Source: Ardenticatenaceae bacterium (lineage in GTDB: Bacteria; Chloroflexota; Anaerolineae; Promineifilales; Promineifilaceae). From it: DNA of 47,976 nucleotides. The notes beneath the pieces are model-generated. The model did no database searches and was not told the DNA's origin. It saw only the letters and a program-made list of their open reading frames with translations. Position 1 is the first letter of the stretch. The number at the start of each line of letters is the position of its first letter. The position numbers and the translations under genes are program-made. Shown here piece by piece: positions 33,992-42,066 of the stretch. The DNA is taken from contig JACKCD010000048.1 in NCBI GenBank assembly GCA_020634215.1, positions 1 to 47,976 on the forward strand. The letters are read 5' to 3'.

Positions 33992-35503
33992 CTACCTAAC
34001 ACCCATCTGCTGCCACAGCCGCTGCGCGTCGGAACCATCATCAGCAAACTGCACCATTTGGCCGTGCAGCCGCCGCCGCATATCGGCCAGCAAGGTGGCG
34101 CAGCGCGGCTCATTGACCAGGTTCTCCAACTCATACGGGTCGGCTTGCAGGTCATACAGTTCATCCAAATCATCCAAATGCGCCACATATTTGTATGAGT
34201 CCAGGCGAAGCTGGCGTTGGAAATGAGCCTCGCGGTAGTGGCCGTGGTGCTGCAGCATCAGTTCGTTACGCCAGGCAGAAACGGCCGTTTCTTCCCCCTC
34301 CCACAACGGCTGCAAACACGCCCCATCCATCACCTCAGGCATCGCTGCCCCTGCCGCCGCCAGCACCGTCGGCACCAAATCCATATTCATCACCAGCTTC
34401 TCACAGCGGCTGCCCGGTGCAATCTGCCCCGGCCACCGCGCCGCCAGCGGAATCCGCACCGTCTCCTCCGTCATCAGCCACCCCTTGTCCACCAGCCCCC
34501 CATTCGAAGCCAGCGCCCCGCCGTGGTCAGTCGTGTAAAGAATCAGCGTATTGTCCAGCACCCCCAGTCGCTCCAACGCCGCCACCACCCGCCCCACGGC
34601 CGCATCCACCAGTGCCGCATGTTCATGGCACCGCGCCAGCACCCGCTGCCAATCCTGCCAGCTATGCCAATGCGCTGAAGCCCCCACCCGCTGCCGAAAA
34701 TCCAGCAGAGCGTGGTGGTGCGCCGGCCGATGTGCCAGCGTGCTGTTGTGGTTGGGGTAAAGCGGGATGTCGTCGGGGTTGACGGTATTCAAAAACGGCT
34801 CCGTCACATAAAATGGCAAATGTGGCCCCCAGGTGTCAAAGCGCAGGAAAAACGGTGCCTCTCCCTGCACCACCTCCTCCAGCCAGCGCGTCGCCAAATG
34901 CGCCAAGAAGTACGCCTCGTGCGTTTCCAGCGGCGTGTTTAGCACCCCGCTGCTCTCCATCATAAAATACGGGCTTTCATACGGGCGCGGGAAATCCTTA
35001 AGCTTAATCGTTTGCCCCGCCCACTCCGGCCCCTCATACGCCCATTCCAGCGTCACCTCCGGCTCCGGCAGCCCCATTTCGACCAAATACGCGGCGTATT
35101 CGTCGGAGTAATACGGATGCCCATACCCCGGCATGGAAAACCCCTCAAAGCCATAATCTTGCGCCACTCGCGCCACGCCGTTGTGCCATTTGCCGAAATA
35201 GCCCGTGCGGTATCCAGCCTGCTGCAAATAATGGTTAAACAGTTTGGCATCGGGGTCATGGTCGGTTTTGGCTCCCGTGTCGCCGTCGTTTAGCGTCATG
35301 CCGTGGCGGTGGGGATAGACACCAGTGAGCATGGAGGCGCGAGCGGGCTGACACAGCGGGCAAACGGAGAAGGCATTGTCAAACGCCATCCCTTCGGCAG
35401 CCAAGCGGTCAAAGGTGGCTAATTGGGGGTAGCCCGTCTGCGCTTTGTGGTGGGCGTACACCAGATGATCACTCATCAGCCACACGATGTTGGGTTGGGT
35501 CAT
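33992..35503 (-). CDS. Cys-type sulfatase
   Basis: 503-aa alkaline-phosphatase-superfamily sulfatase. The formylglycine motif is C51-Q-P-A-R55 followed by ASMLTG, the Cys type that needs a formylglycine-generating enzyme or anSME; neither is in the window. Metal ligands include Asp12 in LMSDH, where most members have two adjacent Asp, and Asp-His in YTTDHGGALASNGG. Lys and His in LVDKGWLM probably bind sulfate. No signal peptide at the chosen ATG (35503), so a cytoplasmic enzyme acting on imported sulfate esters or phosphonate-type esters is possible. First gene of a pair with the zinc-ribbon protein. Confidence 0.88.
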   Translation of the reverse strand: MTQPNIVWLMSDHLVYAHHKAQTGYPQLATFDRLAAEGMAFDNAFSVCPLCQPARASMLTGVYPHRHGMTLNDGDTGAKTDHDPDAKLFNHYLQQAGYRTGYFGKWHNGVARVAQDYGFEGFSMPGYGHPYYSDEYAAYLVEMGLPEPEVTLEWAYEGPEWAGQTIKLKDFPRPYESPYFMMESSGVLNTPLETHEAYFLAHLATRWLEEVVQGEAPFFLRFDTWGPHLPFYVTEPFLNTVNPDDIPLYPNHNSTLAHRPAHHHALLDFRQRVGASAHWHSWQDWQRVLARCHEHAALVDAAVGRVVAALERLGVLDNTLILYTTDHGGALASNGGLVDKGWLMTEETVRIPLAARWPGQIAPGSRCEKLVMNMDLVPTVLAAAGAAMPEVMDGACLQPLWEGEETAVSAWRNELMLQHHGHYREAHFQRQLRLDSYKYVAHLDDLDELYDLQADPYELENLVNEPRCATLLADMRRRLHGQMVQFADDGSDAQRLWQQMGVR

Positions 35504-35716
35504 GGCTGCGCCGCCTGCACCTTGATCTGAAAAATATGGCCTTCATTCATGATCTCACTTGCTCCAGGACAAAATATAAATGCAGTATAGCCAATGTCGC
35601 AATCGTTGCAAAAGATGGCGCAGGCTAGGTGATATTAAAGAAGAAAGCGGTGAACGATATTGGAAAACGGCCGTTTTCCCGCTAAACTCCCCAAAACTAA
35701 CATAGATGGAGAAACC

Positions 35717-37222
35717 ATGACCACAGCCTACGAAACCCTACTGGAAAAAGTCCACGAGTTAACCGATTTGGAAAAAGCAACCGGTGTCCTCTCCTGGGAC
35801 AAGGAAACCAACATGCCCCCCAAGGGCATCACCGCCCGCATTGACCAAATGGGCACACTGCAACGCCTCAGCCACACCCTTTTTACCTCAGATGAAATGG
35901 GAGAACGCCTCGAAAACGCCGCCGCCGAGCTAGGCGACGCTGATTACGACAGCGACGAGGCCAGCCTCGTTCGCTATTTGCGCCGCGCTTATGGCGATGC
36001 CCGCAAACTGACCACCGATTATGTGGTGCGTTCAAACCAAATCAGCGGCCAGGCGCGGGAAGCGTGGATGAAGGCCCGCGCCAACAACGAATTTGCCACC
36101 TTCCAGCCGTGGTTGGAGCAGGTGGTGGTGCTGTGCCAGGAGTTGGCCAGCATGTACGGTTATGACGACGAGCCATATGATGCCCTGCTGGACAAATTTG
36201 AAACCGGCACCAAAACGGCCGAGGTTCGCGCCATTTTTGATGCGGTGAAGGCTGAATTGGTGCCGCTGCGCCAGGCGATTGAGGAAAGAGGAACGGCCGT
36301 TTCCGACGACATCCTCCACCAATCCTACGACATAGACAGCCAAAAAGCGTTCGCCCGCTACGCCGCCGAAGCGTTGGGCTACGACTTCGAGCGCGGTCAC
36401 CTGGGAACCGTTGTCCACCCCTTTGCCACCAGCTTCAGCCGCGACGATGCCCGCATCACCACCCGCTGGTACCCCGATTTCCTTAGCCCTTCGCTCTTTG
36501 GCACGCTGCACGAATCAGGCCATGCCATGTACGAGCAAGGCACCCACCCCAGCCTCTACCGCACGCCGCTAGCGCGGGGCACCTCGCTGGGCATCCACGA
36601 ATCGCAGTCGCGGATGATGGAAAACATCGTTGGCCGCAGCCGGGGCTTCTGGCAAGCTCACTTCCCCAAGCTCCAAGCCACGTTCCCCGACCAGCTTGGC
36701 AGCGTGACGGCCGAACAGTTCTATCGCGCCGTCAACAAAACGCAGCCCTCCTACATCCGCGTCGAGGCCGATGAGCTAACCTACAATTTCCACATCATTT
36801 TGCGCTTTGATCTGGAGCAGGCGATGTTGAACGGGGATCTGGCGGTCAAAGATTTGCCCACGGCGTGGAACGATAAGATGCAAACACTATTGGGTGTTGT
36901 TCCCCCCACCGATACGCTGGGCTGTTTGCAAGACCCGCACTGGACGCGACCCGGTTTTGGCTATTTCCCCACCTATGCGTTGGGCAATTTGTATGCGGCG
37001 CAGTTTTATGAAACGGCCGTTTCTCAAAACCCCACCATCGCCAGCCAAATGGCGGCCGGCCAAACCGAAGCCCTCGTCGCCTGGCTGCGGCAAAACATCC
37101 ATCAGCACGGCCGCAAATTCACTCCCCGCGAACTTATCCAACGTGTGACCGATTCCCCTCTCTCCCACACCGCCTTTATGCGCTACGCCACCGCTAAATT
37201 TAGCGATATTTACGGCCTTTAA
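35717..37222 (+). CDS. M32 metallocarboxypeptidase
   Basis: 501-aa M32-family carboxypeptidase (Taq type), a Zn or Co enzyme removing C-terminal residues with broad specificity. The metal motif H265-E-S-G-H269 sits in FGTLHESGHAMYEQG, with the third ligand Glu in IHESQSRMMEN, then the family's YNFHIILRFDLE and the C-terminal GYFPTYALGNLYAAQ. Length is normal. I chose the ATG at 35717 because GGAG lies 7 nt upstream; the in-frame extension from 35660 is built around an iterated palindrome. Terminated by the heptamer hairpin 37225-37278. Confidence 0.95.
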   Translation: MTTAYETLLEKVHELTDLEKATGVLSWDKETNMPPKGITARIDQMGTLQRLSHTLFTSDEMGERLENAAAELGDADYDSDEASLVRYLRRAYGDARKLTTDYVVRSNQISGQAREAWMKARANNEFATFQPWLEQVVVLCQELASMYGYDDEPYDALLDKFETGTKTAEVRAIFDAVKAELVPLRQAIEERGTAVSDDILHQSYDIDSQKAFARYAAEALGYDFERGHLGTVVHPFATSFSRDDARITTRWYPDFLSPSLFGTLHESGHAMYEQGTHPSLYRTPLARGTSLGIHESQSRMMENIVGRSRGFWQAHFPKLQATFPDQLGSVTAEQFYRAVNKTQPSYIRVEADELTYNFHIILRFDLEQAMLNGDLAVKDLPTAWNDKMQTLLGVVPPTDTLGCLQDPHWTRPGFGYFPTYALGNLYAAQFYETAVSQNPTIASQMAAGQTEALVAWLRQNIHQHGRKFTPRELIQRVTDSPLSHTAFMRYATAKFSDIYGL

Positions 37223-37224
37223 GC

Positions 37225-37278
37225 GGTAATCGGTAATCAGTTGCCTACACTGATTACCGATTACCGATAACTGATTAC
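37225..37278. repeat. GGTAATC heptamer inverted repeat between convergent genes
   Basis: GGTAATC, GGTAATC and AGTTGCC (37225-37245) face TGATTAC, CGATTAC, CGATAAC and TGATTAC (37251-37278). It occupies the whole gap between the convergent peptidase and membrane-protein genes and even supplies the last base of the latter's stop codon. Same family as 15075-15123. Likely a bidirectional terminator. Confidence 0.88.
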
Positions 37279-37670
37279 TAAAACATCCACCCGCCACGCA
37301 GCCGCGTCACCCCCACAAACACCAGCACCAGCGCCACCAACACCGTCAGCAGCCCGTTGCGGAACTTGGCGGCACTGCTACCAGATTTGCGCCACCGCGC
37401 CGACGAATGCATCACGGCGACGGCCAAGATCATCGTCACCGCATGTTCCAGCCGGTTAGCCGGTAGCCCGCCCCCCAACCCAACCAGCAAGATCAACCCT
37501 AGCACAAGATTCAGGTCAAATAAACCCATGGTAATCGAAAAAAGGGTTCGGTCAATCCGCTGATAGCTCGTCTTTCCTAGCAAACCAACCGCATATTTGA
37601 TAATCGTCAACAGTGCCGCCAACGCTACCAGCCAGCGCACATCACCATGTAACTGCAAAATAAAATTCAT
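37278..37670 (-). CDS. Four-helix membrane protein, function unknown
   Basis: 130 aa with four hydrophobic segments (about 10-30, 45-68, 75-92, 108-126) and conserved-looking His8 and His in LEHAVTMI and AVMHSSARW. These could ligate haem, as in small cytochrome-b-like proteins; this is a guess. Start ATG at 37670 with GAAGGAG upstream. It follows the CNNM/CBS gene by 12 nt, so it is probably the third gene of a minus-strand operon that begins at 40440. Confidence 0.75.
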   Translation of the reverse strand: MNFILQLHGDVRWLVALAALLTIIKYAVGLLGKTSYQRIDRTLFSITMGLFDLNLVLGLILLVGLGGGLPANRLEHAVTMILAVAVMHSSARWRKSGSSAAKFRNGLLTVLVALVLVFVGVTRLRGGWMF

Positions 37671-37682
37671 TCAAAGCTCCTT

Positions 37683-39116
37683 CTACTCGTCTTCTTGTTT
37701 ATCTTCTTCCGACTCCGCCACCGGAAACTCCACACGCACCCTTGCCACGGCACGGCGGTCAACCGCCAGCACCTTGAGCAGCACGTTATTATACGCCACT
37801 TCGTCCCCCATGCGAGGCGGCCGGCCGAGCTTGGTCACCACCAGCCCTCCCACCGTCTCCACATCCGGCAAATCATCCACATCCCCCAAATACACATCAT
37901 CTACCAAATCGTCCACCAAATATTCGCCAGCTACTTCCAAAACCCCCGGCCCAAGCTCAACATATGGCTCCTTCTCCTGGTCAAACTCATCACGCACCTC
38001 CCCCACGATTTCTTCCACCAAATCTTCCAGCGTCACCACACCGGCCATGCCGCCAAATTCATCCAGCACAATTGCCATATGCAGCCGCTGCCGCTTAAAC
38101 GCCGCCAGCAGCTTTTGCACCGCCATATCCTCTGGCACTGCCGGTGCTGTCCGCAAAATCAGACGCAGATCAAACGTCCCCTTGCTGCGAATCTTCTGCC
38201 GCATCAAATCCTTGACGTGCAGAATCCCCACAATGTGATCACGATCCCCTTCATAAACAGGAAAACGGCTGTGATTGCTTTCGGCCACAATTTGCAACAG
38301 CTCATCGCGGGGCATGTCCTGGGCAATGGCTTGCACCTTGGGGCGCGGTGTCATCACCTGCGACACGGTACGGTCGCTAAAGTCAAAGATGTTGCGAATC
38401 ATCTCCTCTTCATCTTCATTTAGCAGACCCTCCTCGGCACTTTCGGTGACAATCAGCTCAATTTCTTCGGGTGACAAAACGCGCTCGTGCCCTTCGGCCG
38501 GCGGCACCCGCAGCAAGCGCAGCAGCCCATTACCAATGCCATTCAAAATGCGAACCGGCACCACCAAAACCCATTGCATCAGCCGCATCGGCATACTTAG
38601 CCGCCGCACAACAGTGGAAGCATCGGCCAACGCCAGTGCCTTGGGAACCATTTCGCCCACCACGATGTGCAGGTAAGAGACAAAGCTGATGGCGAGGACA
38701 TAACCAACGGCCGCTACAACCGCTTCCGATGGGTCAAACCAGGCCGCCAAATACGGCTCCACAAAATGGGCCAACTGCGGTTCTGCATACATGCCCAACC
38801 CCAAGGAAGCAATCGTAATCCCAAGCTGCGCCGTCGCAATATAGCGGTCTTGCTCCTTGCGCGACTCCAACACCGACAACACATTAGCCGCCACCCGATC
38901 CCCCTCATCCGCCAACTGCTCCATCTGCGTCGCCCGCACCCCAATAATGGCAAACTCGGCTGCCACAAAAAAGCCATTTAGCAGTATCAGCAGCAAAATC
39001 ACGAATAGCGGCACAATCAGGGTAAGGGGACTAGGCAGTGCCTCGCCTTCGGCTAACAACAACGCCATTGCTCCCAAACCGGGGAGGCCAAGCAGGAAAA
39101 AAGCCAATTTACTCAT
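37683..39116 (-). CDS. CNNM/CBS-domain (hemolysin C/CorC family) transporter
   Basis: 477 aa. An N-terminal CNNM (DUF21) membrane domain (about 28-215, with AEFAIIGVRATQMEQL and TAQLGITIASLGLGMYAEP) precedes a Bateman pair of CBS domains (about 225-345, VMTPRPKVQAI and RFPVYEGDRDHIVGILHVKD). A CorC/HlyC transporter-associated domain (about 370-470) and an acidic C-terminus follow. The family is linked to Mg2+/Co2+ efflux or Na+-coupled Mg2+ transport; the CBS pair binds adenine nucleotides. Its start overlaps the end of the upstream paralogue by 8 bp, indicating translational coupling. No iterated palindrome occurs between 37020 and 40118. Confidence 0.93.
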   Translation of the reverse strand: MSKLAFFLLGLPGLGAMALLLAEGEALPSPLTLIVPLFVILLLILLNGFFVAAEFAIIGVRATQMEQLADEGDRVAANVLSVLESRKEQDRYIATAQLGITIASLGLGMYAEPQLAHFVEPYLAAWFDPSEAVVAAVGYVLAISFVSYLHIVVGEMVPKALALADASTVVRRLSMPMRLMQWVLVVPVRILNGIGNGLLRLLRVPPAEGHERVLSPEEIELIVTESAEEGLLNEDEEEMIRNIFDFSDRTVSQVMTPRPKVQAIAQDMPRDELLQIVAESNHSRFPVYEGDRDHIVGILHVKDLMRQKIRSKGTFDLRLILRTAPAVPEDMAVQKLLAAFKRQRLHMAIVLDEFGGMAGVVTLEDLVEEIVGEVRDEFDQEKEPYVELGPGVLEVAGEYLVDDLVDDVYLGDVDDLPDVETVGGLVVTKLGRPPRMGDEVAYNNVLLKVLAVDRRAVARVRVEFPVAESEEDKQEDE

Positions 39117-40440
39117 GATCCGCCACCTCCCACTCGGTAAATGTGGTTACACCACCCTGTGGCAGCAGCAGCGAAACCTCATCCACCCCCAAATCTTTCA
39201 TCGCCTCCACGCGGATGGCCGTGTTGTCAACCATGATTTGATCACCCACCGTCGGGATGCGCCCTAGTTCGCTAAAAATCAGGCCGCTCAGCGTATCGGC
39301 TGCTTCGGTGGGCAGCTTCAGGTCAAGATATTCGTTGACATCAGTTACCAGCAAATCGGCACGTAAATAAATGCGTCCCTCCTTGTCACGGGCAACCAGG
39401 GCACTTTCATCATCAAATTCATCCTGTAGTTCACCAAATATCTCCTCGATCAAATCTTCATAGGTGATCACGCCGGACGTGCCACCATATTCATCGAAGA
39501 CAACAGTGAAATATTTGCGCCGGTTGTTCATCTCCTCCCACACGTTGACCACAGGCAAGGAGTCGGGCATGTAGATGACATCACGCATGATGGAAGCAAT
39601 ACCTTCTTCATTTTGAATATGCAGCCTAAACAAATCTTTGACGTGGACAAAGCCGATGATGTCGTCTATTGAGTCACGGTAAAGGGGAATACGCGAGTAA
39701 CCTTCGTCTAAGGCAAGGTTGATCAAATCGGTAACGGTACTGTTGGCGGGAGCCGCCACGATGCGGGTTCGGTGAACCATGACTTGCCGGGCGGTTAGTT
39801 CACGCAGGCGAAAGGCGTTACGCAGCATGGTGCGCTCGCTGTCGGCCAGCAGCCCTCCTTCGTGGCTTTCGCTGACAATCAGTTCAATCTCTTCGGGCGA
39901 GTGAACAGCTCCGTGCCCACCTTTTGTTTCTAGGCCTAACAGGCGCAAGATCAAAAAAGCACTGCCGTTAAAGAGGCTGATGGGGTATTTGAGCACTTTG
40001 AGTGACCAGATCATGGGGCGAGCGACGGCCAGGGCGACGTTTTCTGAGTATTGTACAGCAATGGATTTAGGCAGCAGTTCGCCAAGGATGACTTGGAGGG
40101 TGGTGTTGAAAACAAGAACGGCCGTTGCTGCCACCGCCGTCGTCATCCAGGCCACAGCCCCATCCAACGCTGGAGCCAGTACATTTTGTCCATACGACCC
40201 TAGTACCAGCGAAGAAATGGTAATCCCCAACTGGCACGCCGCGACATAGCGATCCAACGCCTCGCTATCCTCCAAATAAGGGAGCAGCATTTTCGCTGCC
40301 CCGTTGCCTTCGGCTGCCAACTGGTTAATTTTTGTTTTACGCGCTGCCACCGTGGCAAATTCAGCAGCAACATAAAGGGCATTAAAGCCAATCATCGCCG
40401 TAATAGTGACGACTATGGGAAGAATCGTAGTGATTAACAT
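39109..40440 (-). CDS. CNNM/CBS-domain transporter paralogue
   Basis: 443 aa, same architecture as the next gene: CNNM membrane domain (about 5-190, YVAAEFATVAARKTKIN and CQLGITISSLVLGSYG), CBS pair (about 205-325, VMVHRTRIVAAP and YSRIPLYRDSIDDIIGFVHVKD), CorC domain (about 345-430). Sequence divergence from its neighbour is high, so the duplication is old, and the products may form a heterodimer. The AGGAGG site ends only 2 nt before the ATG at 40440, closer than usual, so translation may be inefficient or the true start may lie a few codons downstream. One iterated palindrome at 40118. Confidence 0.93.
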   Translation of the reverse strand: MLITTILPIVVTITAMIGFNALYVAAEFATVAARKTKINQLAAEGNGAAKMLLPYLEDSEALDRYVAACQLGITISSLVLGSYGQNVLAPALDGAVAWMTTAVAATAVLVFNTTLQVILGELLPKSIAVQYSENVALAVARPMIWSLKVLKYPISLFNGSAFLILRLLGLETKGGHGAVHSPEEIELIVSESHEGGLLADSERTMLRNAFRLRELTARQVMVHRTRIVAAPANSTVTDLINLALDEGYSRIPLYRDSIDDIIGFVHVKDLFRLHIQNEEGIASIMRDVIYMPDSLPVVNVWEEMNNRRKYFTVVFDEYGGTSGVITYEDLIEEIFGELQDEFDDESALVARDKEGRIYLRADLLVTDVNEYLDLKLPTEAADTLSGLIFSELGRIPTVGDQIMVDNTAIRVEAMKDLGVDEVSLLLPQGGVTTFTEWEVADHE

Positions 40441-40465
40441 AACCTCCTACTTGACAAACACAAAA

Positions 40466-40485
40466 ACCTGCCGCAAAGGGCAGGT
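40466..40485 (-). other. Hairpin with T-run in the 275-bp leader of the CNNM operon
   Basis: ACCTGCC (40466-40472) pairs with GGCAGGT (40479-40485) around a 6-base loop; on the minus strand it is followed by TTTTTG. Lying about 25 nt before the CNNM start, it could be an attenuator or the terminator of lost upstream DNA. The rest of 40486-40706 has a GCAGC/GCTGC hairpin near 40590 but no riboswitch consensus I recognise. Confidence 0.45.
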
Positions 40486-40716
40486 AAAGATGCCTATTTT
40501 CATCACGAATTTAGGGAAAAAATGGATGTCGCATCTTAGAACCCGCTTCGCAGGCTCAGGAGGATCAGGCGCTGGTTCAGACACTATAAGCAGCTCCGCT
40601 GCGACATTCTATCTTGGTTGTGGTTGTGCATTTACACATCAGCTTTTGTTTTCTATGATAACGTTAGGCGAAATTATAGATTAGCGTTGAATGAATGGCA
40701 ACCCTCCACAATCAGG

Positions 40717-40737
40717 CTGCTTGACTGACAAAACTCA
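40717..40737 (+). repeat. Left terminal inverted repeat of the IS
   Basis: 21-bp left end, matching the right end (41992-42012) at 20 of 21 positions. The outer 17 bases are identical. Confidence 0.95.
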
Positions 40738-40806
40738 AAATGGAGTGCTTTCCAAAACCTGAAAACAGGTTATCTTTCTTGATTCACCACTAAAAGGAAG
40801 ATAAAG

Positions 40807-41985
40807 ATGAAAAGCACTCTCAGTTTGTACAATACCTTGGTAACGATTCTCGGTCAATATCACAAATGGCTGGATAAACGCCACTTTTATACGCTGGCCT
40901 GGATGGTCGTTGGTCTGATCATGAGCAAAACGGTCAATCTCACCGAGTGGGCACCTTATGTGGACAGCCGGGCACAGTATGCCCAAAGCAGCGTGCGTCG
41001 CTTTCAACGTTGGCTAAATAATGAGCGGATTAATGTTCATGACCTGTATGGGGTCATTATTCAGGAAGCGTTGACGGAATGGGGGGAAGAAACCCTCTAC
41101 CTAGCACTCGATACCTCCATGTTGTGGAATGAGTATTGCCTGATTCGTCTTTCCATTATCTATCGGGGACGAGCCATTCCCTTGGTTTGGCAGGTGGTAA
41201 CACACGCCAGTAGTAGCGTAAGCCTGATTGCATACCGGCATTTGCTGGATCGAGCGTATCAATTGCTGCCCAGCCAGAGCAAGGTCGTCTTTTTGGCTGA
41301 CCGTGGCTTTGCAGATACTGGCTTGATGGCTTATCTCAGTGAAGTCTTGCGGTGGGATTGGCATATCCGGATCAAGGGAAGCTTTTTGGTGTATCGGCGC
41401 GGTGCCCGCCGCATCAAAGTCAGTAGCATCCCGCTCCAACGCGGTCAAGCCCGCTTCTGGCACAATGTCTACATTACCCAACAACAGTTTGGTGCCGTTC
41501 ATCTGGCTCTCGCCAAACCGAATGGCTGCCAGGACTGTTGGTTTATTGTCAGCAATGTGCCAACCGATGTCACCACGTTTAATGCCTATGGGTTGCGCTT
41601 CGATATTGAAGAGAACTTTCTTGACGACAAGTCCAATGGCTTTCAACTGGAATCTTCCCTCATCCGTTCCGCCAATGCCCTTTCTCGGCTTTGCTTTGTC
41701 ATCGCCATTGCCACGCTCTTTCTTATTTCGCAAGGGACGGTGGTGGTTGAAGCGGGCAAACGGCGTCTGGTTGATGCTCATTGGTTTCGCGGTAACAGCT
41801 ACCTCAAGATTGGCTGGCATTGGGTCAAACGTGCCTTAGCTGTTGGCTTAGAGCTGATCACGCGCTTGCGTCTGTCTCCTTTGCCCGACCCTGAACCGGC
41901 CAAGGCTTCTAAAAGGCAGGCATCTGCAGCAGATAACCTACGTTTTTCTGTTCAATTCGAGGTGTTTTCTCCTTTGTCAACTTAA
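40807..41985 (+). CDS. IS4-family DDE transposase
   Basis: 392 aa, intact. DDE residues are seen in LALDTSMLW (first Asp), VFLADRGFADTGL (second Asp) and the IS4 hallmark YGLRFDIEENFLDDK, i.e. Y-(2)-R-(3)-E-(6)-K with the catalytic Glu. Length and the long beta-strand insertion between second D and E are as in IS4 elements. The start ATG has AAAGGAAG 9 nt upstream (MKSTLSLYNTL). Base composition is lower in GC than the host genes. No frameshift, so the element can probably still move. Confidence 0.95.
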   Translation: MKSTLSLYNTLVTILGQYHKWLDKRHFYTLAWMVVGLIMSKTVNLTEWAPYVDSRAQYAQSSVRRFQRWLNNERINVHDLYGVIIQEALTEWGEETLYLALDTSMLWNEYCLIRLSIIYRGRAIPLVWQVVTHASSSVSLIAYRHLLDRAYQLLPSQSKVVFLADRGFADTGLMAYLSEVLRWDWHIRIKGSFLVYRRGARRIKVSSIPLQRGQARFWHNVYITQQQFGAVHLALAKPNGCQDCWFIVSNVPTDVTTFNAYGLRFDIEENFLDDKSNGFQLESSLIRSANALSRLCFVIAIATLFLISQGTVVVEAGKRRLVDAHWFRGNSYLKIGWHWVKRALAVGLELITRLRLSPLPDPEPAKASKRQASAADNLRFSVQFEVFSPLST

Positions 41986-41991
41986 TTCTGC

Positions 41992-42012
41992 TGACTTTTG
42001 TCAGTCAAGCAG
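41992..42012 (-). repeat. Right terminal inverted repeat of the IS
   Basis: Reverse complement of the left end with one mismatch at position 18. The transposase stop codon is 7 bp inside it. Confidence 0.95.
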
Positions 42013-42066
42013 CACAATCAGGTTAGAGAGGTTGGTTTTTGCGGAGCGGGGGATAATGAAAAGCCA

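Larger units (their letters stand above)
40717..42012 (+). mobile_element. IS4-family insertion sequence, complete, 1296 bp
   Basis: Terminal inverted repeats CTGCTTGACTGACAAAACTCA (left, from 40717) and the reverse complement of CTGCTTGACTGACAAAAGTCA (right, ending 42012) match at 20 of 21 positions. The element is flanked by a 10-bp direct repeat, CACAATCAGG, at 40707-40716 and 42013-42022, the target-site duplication. It carries one transposase gene and no iterated palindrome. Exact ends and duplication indicate a recent, probably active insertion. The target lies upstream of the decayed GH13 gene. Confidence 0.96.
40707..42022. repeat. 10-bp target-site duplication flanking the IS
   Basis: CACAATCAGG occurs at 40707-40716 and again at 42013-42022, abutting both IS ends. 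The length fits the IS4 family. Confidence 0.95.

Noticed and set aside
40406..40684. 92-codon plus frame between the CNNM operon and the IS
   Set aside because: Overlaps the CNNM start on the other strand, has a Gly/Ser-rich random-looking product and no ribosome-binding site.
41101..41820. 239-codon minus frame in the IS
   Set aside because: Antisense of the transposase; single-gene IS4 elements do not carry a second gene there.
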